Source of the DNA: CAZJHD01 sp964545855 | GTDB lineage: Bacteria; Planctomycetota; UBA1135; JACQFD01 | Direction: 5' to 3' | Assembly: GCA_964545855.1 (NCBI GenBank) | Contig: CAZJHD010000022.1 | Span: 1 to 64,000, forward strand | DNA: 64,000 nt | Part shown: piece by piece, positions 60,248 through 64,000 of the stretch | Layout of the letters: every line of letters begins with the position of its first letter | Numbering within the stretch: position 1 is the stretch's first letter | Translations under genes and position numbers: made by a program | Notes under the pieces: generated by a model | The model's database searches: none | What the model was told of the DNA's origin: nothing | Seen by the model: only the letters and a program-made list of their open reading frames with translations

Positions 60248-61201
60248 ATGACCGCGTCCCAGAGCGTGAAGGTCGGTGTGATCGGTGGCTCGGGTCTCTA
60301 CGAGATCGAGGGCATCGAAGGGCTCCGTGAGGTGCGCGTCCGCACTCCCTTCGGCCCACCCAGCGACGTGCTCGTGACCGGCGGCCTCGGGGGCGTGCCC
60401 TGCGTGTTCCTGCCGCGCCACGCGAGAGGACATCGCCTCACGCCGACGGAGATCCCGTTCCGCGCGAACCTGTGGGCGCTGAAGTCGCTCGGTGTGACGC
60501 ACATCGTCTCGCTCTCCGCGGTCGGGTCCCTGCGCGAGGAGATCGTGCCCGGCCACTTCGTCGTCGTGGACCAGTTCTTCGACCGCACGCGGCAGCGGCC
60601 CTCCACGTTCTTCGGCGACGGCCTCGTCGGGCACGTCGTGTTCGCCGATCCGGTCTGCAACGGTCTCGCGCACTCCCTGGCGGATGCGGCCCGGAGCGTG
60701 GGCGTCGTCGTGCACGAGGGCGGCACCTACGTCTGCATGGAGGGGCCGGCCTTCTCCACGCGCGCCGAGAGCCACTTCTACCGGTCGATCGGCGGCGCGG
60801 TGATCGGCATGACGAACCTGCAGGAGGCGAAGCTCGCGCGCGAGGCCGAGATCCATTACGCGACGGTGGCGATGTCGACGGACTACGACTGCTGGCACCC
60901 GGAGCACGAGGACGTGACCGTGGACGCCGTGATGAAGGTGATGGCCTCGAACGTCGGGAACGCGAAGGCGCTCGTGAAGGCCATCGTGCCGCGCGTCGCC
61001 GCGGTGGATTGCTCGACCTGCGACCGGGCGCTCGCGAGCGCGATCCTCACGCAGCGCGCCGCGATCCCTGCGGCGGCGGTCCGGCGCCTCGCGCCGCTGA
61101 TCGGGCGGTACTTCCCCGATCTCCTCGCTCCGAAGAAGACGGCCCCGAGCCGCGCGAAGCGGAAGCGCCCGGCGACGCCCAAGGCGAAGCGGCGCCGATA
61201 G
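60248..61201 (+). CDS. mtnP: 5'-methylthioadenosine phosphorylase
   Basis: Encodes 317 aa from ATG 60248, with GAGGTG 6 bases upstream; a GTG at 60230 is less likely. It phosphorolyses methylthioadenosine to adenine and methylthioribose-1-phosphate, the waste of polyamine and related SAM reactions. Seen: VGVIGGSGLYEIEGIEGL, FLPRHARGHRLTPTEIPFRA, SLSAVGSLREEIVPG, YVCMEGPAFSTRAESHFYR, GMTNLQEAKLAREAEI and MSTDYDCWH, the last typical of MTAP rather than purine nucleoside phosphorylase. The last 25 residues are Lys/Arg-rich. Fits the nearby hpt and deaminase genes as purine salvage. Confidence 0.93.
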   Translation: MTASQSVKVGVIGGSGLYEIEGIEGLREVRVRTPFGPPSDVLVTGGLGGVPCVFLPRHARGHRLTPTEIPFRANLWALKSLGVTHIVSLSAVGSLREEIVPGHFVVVDQFFDRTRQRPSTFFGDGLVGHVVFADPVCNGLAHSLADAARSVGVVVHEGGTYVCMEGPAFSTRAESHFYRSIGGAVIGMTNLQEAKLAREAEIHYATVAMSTDYDCWHPEHEDVTVDAVMKVMASNVGNAKALVKAIVPRVAAVDCSTCDRALASAILTQRAAIPAAAVRRLAPLIGRYFPDLLAPKKTAPSRAKRKRPATPKAKRRR

Positions 61202-61233
61202 CCGGCCAGGCCGCGGTGGCCGACTCCGGGCGA

Positions 61234-61239
61234 TAGGAT
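61234..61239 (+). promoter_or_regulatory. candidate -10 TAGGAT
   Basis: Lies 31 bases before GTG 61271, which also has AGGAG 6 bases upstream; a normal leader is expected here. Confidence 0.35.
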
Positions 61240-61270
61240 CCGGAGATCCTCTCCTCAGCCAGGAGCCGCC

Positions 61271-62365
61271 GTGGCCTCTCGGTCGGTCGATCGCCGCACG
61301 TTCCTCTCGTCCACGGCCGTGGCGTCCGTCGCCGCGCTGTCCTCGCCCCACGTCTTCGCCATCGGCCGGCAGCACGCCCGCACGCTGGAGGGCCCGGGGG
61401 CCGTCGGGAGCGGCAACGCGCATCGGCCCGCGTCGCCGGGCTCTGAGCACGCGGGCTACAGCGCGGTGCAGCGTGCCGTGGAGCGCCTGATGGCGGGCGA
61501 CCGCGCCGTCGAGGCGGCGGTTTCGGGAGCGCACCTCCTGGAGGACGATCCGCGGGAGACGGGCGTCGGGCTCGGAGGCCTCCCGAACGCCGAAGGCGTC
61601 GTCGAGCTCGACGCGTCCGTGATGGATGGCACCGAGCATCGCGCGGGCGCCGTGGCCTCCCTGCGGAACATCCAGAACCCGTCGGCGGTCGCGATGGCGG
61701 TGATGCAGCGCACCAACCATCTCCTGCTCGTCGGCGACGGAGCGCTCCGGTTCGCGAAGGACCTCGGATTCGAGGAGGTGGACCTCCTGACGCCCGCGTC
61801 GCGCAAGGTCTGGCTGCAGTGGCGCGCCGCGCTGAGCGACAAGGACAACTACTTGGAGGACTCGGAGGGCGGTCCCATCAGCGAGGCGGTGAAGATGCCG
61901 CCGCTCGGGACCGTCCACGTCTCCTGCTGGGACGGGAAGGGCCACGTCGGCGGCTGCACCACGACGAGCGGACTCGCGTGGAAGGTCCCGGGCCGCGTCG
62001 GCGACTCTCCGATCATCGGAGCGGGCCTCTTCTCCGACGACGCCGCGGGCACGGCGGGCTCCACGGGCCGCGGAGAGAGCAACATCCTCGTCGCCGGCGC
62101 ACACACGATCGTCGAGCAGATGCGCCTCGGGCGCGGACCGGACGAAGCGTGCCTCGAGGCGCTGCGCCGCGTCGCCGAGACGGCGGAGGCGCGCCTCCGA
62201 GACGCGTCGGGCCGGCCGGCCTTCGATCTCTCCTTCTATGCGATCCGCTCCGATGGCGAGTACGGCGCGGCCACGATGCACGGTCGCTACCGGCAGGGTG
62301 GATTCGCCGTGTGCGACGCCCGGGGCCCGCGCCACGAGCCGGCCGCCGTTCTGTTCGAGAAGTAG
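61271..62365 (+). CDS. exported glycosylasparaginase-family Ntn hydrolase
   Basis: Encodes 364 aa from GTG 61271. The N-terminus DRRTFLSSTAVASVAALSS is a twin-arginine-type leader. The body matches N4-(beta-N-acetylglucosaminyl)asparaginase: VGLGGLPNAEGVVELDASVM, then the self-cleavage and nucleophile site at PLGTVHVSC (Thr nucleophile), followed by KVPGRVGDSPIIGAGLFSDD and GRGESNILV. It cleaves the GlcNAc-Asn bond of glycopeptides after autoproteolysis into two chains. An exported form suggests use of external glycopeptides. It is convergent with the small membrane gene, with a 10-base gap. Confidence 0.88.
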   Translation: MASRSVDRRTFLSSTAVASVAALSSPHVFAIGRQHARTLEGPGAVGSGNAHRPASPGSEHAGYSAVQRAVERLMAGDRAVEAAVSGAHLLEDDPRETGVGLGGLPNAEGVVELDASVMDGTEHRAGAVASLRNIQNPSAVAMAVMQRTNHLLLVGDGALRFAKDLGFEEVDLLTPASRKVWLQWRAALSDKDNYLEDSEGGPISEAVKMPPLGTVHVSCWDGKGHVGGCTTTSGLAWKVPGRVGDSPIIGAGLFSDDAAGTAGSTGRGESNILVAGAHTIVEQMRLGRGPDEACLEALRRVAETAEARLRDASGRPAFDLSFYAIRSDGEYGAATMHGRYRQGGFAVCDARGPRHEPAAVLFEK

Positions 62366-62375
62366 AGGCGGCCCG

Positions 62376-62921
62376 TCAGAGGCGATCGGCACGCAAAGGC
62401 CGGGCGATCGCCGCGCGGTCGAGGAACAGCCCGATCCAGGCGAGCGCCACGCAGGCGAGCTGCGCGAGATTGTCGATGCCGTGGAGCATCCCGAAGCGGC
62501 GTCGTGCGGGCGAGAGCTGCTCGCCGTCGAATCCGGAGCGTCCGAGGGACTCCCGGAGGGAGACGATCTCGGGCAGGAACACGAGCCGTTCGACGAGGGA
62601 GATCGCGAGCATCGCCATCGCAGCGATCAGGAGCGCTCCGTTCGCTCGGGGAGCGACGGCGGCATCCTTCCGGCGGAGCCAAGCGACGGCGAGGACGGCG
62701 GCCGCGACGGCGATCTCGAGGCCGTTCATGGTGAGCACCAGCGGGCCGACGACTTCGCCCGCGTCGTAGCGCGGGTGCGGCGAGAACCGGGGCACGCGGT
62801 CGAAGAGCGTCCGGGCGAAGAAGAAGAAAGCGGTCCCGCCGCCGGCGACGAGTCCGAGGCCGATCAGGGGAATCGCGTCTCGCAGCGCGGCGCGTCGGAG
62901 CATGGTGCGGGAGTCTGACAC
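62376..62921 (-). CDS. small integral membrane protein
   Basis: Encodes 181 aa from GTG 62921; ATG 62903 is another choice. Four hydrophobic segments (about residues 18-38, 60-80, 92-112 and 150-168) with short polar loops, the second loop carrying SLRESLGRSGFDG. It resembles DUF4149-like four-helix membrane proteins, but I have no motif for function. Divergent from ileS, with 74 bases between starts. Confidence 0.65.
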   Translation of the reverse strand: MSDSRTMLRRAALRDAIPLIGLGLVAGGGTAFFFFARTLFDRVPRFSPHPRYDAGEVVGPLVLTMNGLEIAVAAAVLAVAWLRRKDAAVAPRANGALLIAAMAMLAISLVERLVFLPEIVSLRESLGRSGFDGEQLSPARRRFGMLHGIDNLAQLACVALAWIGLFLDRAAIARPLRADRL

Positions 62922-62943
62922 GGCCGCGGGACGCTCCCGCGCC

Positions 62944-62960
62944 CAAACGCGGCGCGTTTG
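62944..62960. promoter_or_regulatory. 7-bp inverted repeat upstream of ileS
   Basis: CAAACGC, a GGC loop and GCGTTTG form a perfect palindrome in the 74-base divergent spacer. It could be an operator for either gene. No T-box leader fits in this space. Confidence 0.35.
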
Positions 62961-62995
62961 ATCTCGGGAGCCCGCGCGCGGAGACTCGGGCGCTC

Positions 62996-64000
62996 ATGCC
63001 GCCGCAAACCCGCTTTCGGCCGTTCCCCGACGACTACCTCGCCCATCCGGATGCGGCCGAGCGCCGGGTCCTCGACTTCTGGAGTCGGACCGGCGTCTTC
63101 GCGCAGCAGCAGTCGCGCCGCGCGGGAGCGGAGCCCTTCGTCTTCTACGAGGGGCCTCCCACGGCGAACGGCCGTCCCGGCGTCCACCACGTCTTCAGCC
63201 GCGCCATCAAGGACACCGTCTGCCGGTTCCAGTGGGCGATGGGTCGCCGCGTCGAGCGGAAGGCCGGCTGGGACACGCACGGTCTGCCCGTGGAGCTCGA
63301 GGTGGAGAAGCGCCTCGGGATCAGCGGCAAGCGCCAGATCGAGCAGGATGTGGGCGTCGCACGATTCAACGAGGCCTGCCGCGAGAGCGTCTTCCAGTAC
63401 CTCGCCGAATGGCGCTCGATCTCGGAGCGCATCGGCTACTGGCTCGACTACGACCATCCCTACGTCACCTACCACGCCGCCTACGTCGAGTCCGTCTGGT
63501 GGCTCATCTCGCGCTTCGCGGCGCATGGCCTGCTCGAGAAGCGCCTCAAGGTGGTTCCCTACTGTCCCCGGTGCGGCACGGGGCTCTCGAGCCACGAGGT
63601 GGGACAGGGGTACCGCGATGTGCAGGACCCCTCGGTGACGATCCGGCTGCCGCTCGCCGACGACGCATCCACGTCGCTGCTGGTCTGGACCACGACGCCC
63701 TGGACTCTGCCGAGCAACGCGGGAGCCGCCGTGCATCCCGACTTCGAGTACGTGCGCGCGCGATCCGCGGCGCACCCGGGCGAGTCCTTCTGGCTCGCAC
63801 GCGAGCGTCTTCCGCACGTGCTGCCCGATGGAGAGATCCTCGAGACGAAGAAGGGGCGCGAGCTGGTGGGCATGCGCTATGTCGCGCCTTTCCCAGACAT
63901 CGGCGCTCCCGACCTCAGAACGGTGCGGCCGGAGGGAGGATCCGCGGCGCTACATCGGGTGTTCGCCGGGGACTTCGTCACGTCGGAGGACGGCACCGGC
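62996..64000 (+). CDS. ileS: isoleucyl-tRNA synthetase, 5' part (runs off the window)
   Basis: The first 335 codons are present from ATG 62996. It charges tRNA-Ile with isoleucine. The class I nucleotide site GPPTANGRPGVHHVFSRAIK corresponds to the HIGH motif, here HHVF. It is followed by RRVERKAGWDTHGLPVELEV and the editing-domain start YCPRCGTGLSSHEV...LLVWTTTPWTLPSN. The GVHHV form and EGPPTANG match the eukaryote-like IleS2 class found in some bacteria, often less sensitive to mupirocin. The C-terminal KMSKS part lies beyond the window. Confidence 0.93.
   Translation, partial: MPPQTRFRPFPDDYLAHPDAAERRVLDFWSRTGVFAQQQSRRAGAEPFVFYEGPPTANGRPGVHHVFSRAIKDTVCRFQWAMGRRVERKAGWDTHGLPVELEVEKRLGISGKRQIEQDVGVARFNEACRESVFQYLAEWRSISERIGYWLDYDHPYVTYHAAYVESVWWLISRFAAHGLLEKRLKVVPYCPRCGTGLSSHEVGQGYRDVQDPSVTIRLPLADDASTSLLVWTTTPWTLPSNAGAAVHPDFEYVRARSAAHPGESFWLARERLPHVLPDGEILETKKGRELVGMRYVAPFPDIGAPDLRTVRPEGGSAALHRVFAGDFVTSEDGTG

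Noticed and set aside
62922..62995. T-box riboswitch before ileS
   Set aside because: Only 74 bases are available and no specifier loop or T-box sequence is visible; only a 7-bp palindrome is present.

Overview
The window is about 70% G+C and densely coded, mostly in short same-strand runs with 4-base start/stop overlaps. Its lipoproteins, exported metalloproteases, ECF sigma factor, carboxypeptidase-regulatory-like proteins, HD-GYP response regulators and DUF1957-type glycogen branching enzyme fit a diderm bacterium of the high-GC Planctomycetota type. That assignment is inference from gene content, not a database match. I found no rRNA, tRNA, CRISPR array, transposase or prophage.

Region by region. 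1-4 kb: a small membrane protein, an exported carboxypeptidase-regulatory-like protein and an ECF sigma factor (+). 4-12.6 kb (-): an M48 and an M28 metalloprotease lead into a glycogen block of glgA, a GH57 branching enzyme, glgC and a ROK glucokinase. 12.7-14.8 kb (-): a polytopic glycosyltransferase-like protein. 14.9-19.4 kb (+): an operon of a cyclodeaminase-fold protein, gpmI, egtB and egtD (ergothioneine). 19.5-31.7 kb: envelope and glycan genes, comprising an ArnT-like membrane protein (-), then a GT2 glycosyltransferase, a radical SAM/SPASM protein, an SGNH hydrolase, a methyltransferase with an Arg/Gly tail, an M28 peptidase and a large lipoprotein (+). 31.7-36 kb (-): a YgfZ-like protein and a secreted YetA/PcRGLX-like protein. 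36-39.3 kb (+): an alkyltransferase-like protein lacking its catalytic Cys, a lipoprotein and a geranylgeranyl-reductase-like flavoprotein. 39.5-44 kb (-): an HD-GYP regulator, an MscS channel, an NtrC-type regulator with altered ATPase motifs and a small lipoprotein. 44-51 kb (+): an M19 dipeptidase, an unknown protein, acetate kinase, a divergent phosphoketolase and a sugar-phosphate nucleotidyltransferase. 51-54.1 kb (-): a second HD-GYP regulator, a Nudix hydrolase and a deaminase-family amidohydrolase. 54.4-64 kb (+): a sensor kinase, hpt, a RluA-family synthase, truD with an Arg/Gly tail, an MTA phosphorylase, an exported glycosylasparaginase, a small membrane protein (-) and the 5' part of ileS.

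The genes suggest glycogen storage, a phosphoketolase/acetate-kinase branch, purine and methylthioadenosine salvage, ergothioneine synthesis, c-di-GMP turnover and an active cell-surface programme.

The least expected features are non-coding: a palindromic MITE-like element in three copies (8.2, 39.2 and 56.7 kb), a second palindrome beside the copy at 39.2 kb, a 40-bp tandem array with GCAA-loop hairpins at 37.9 kb, and -10-like hexamers ending only 7-9 bases before several start codons, which suggests leaderless transcripts. All functional calls come from reading motifs; no searches were run.
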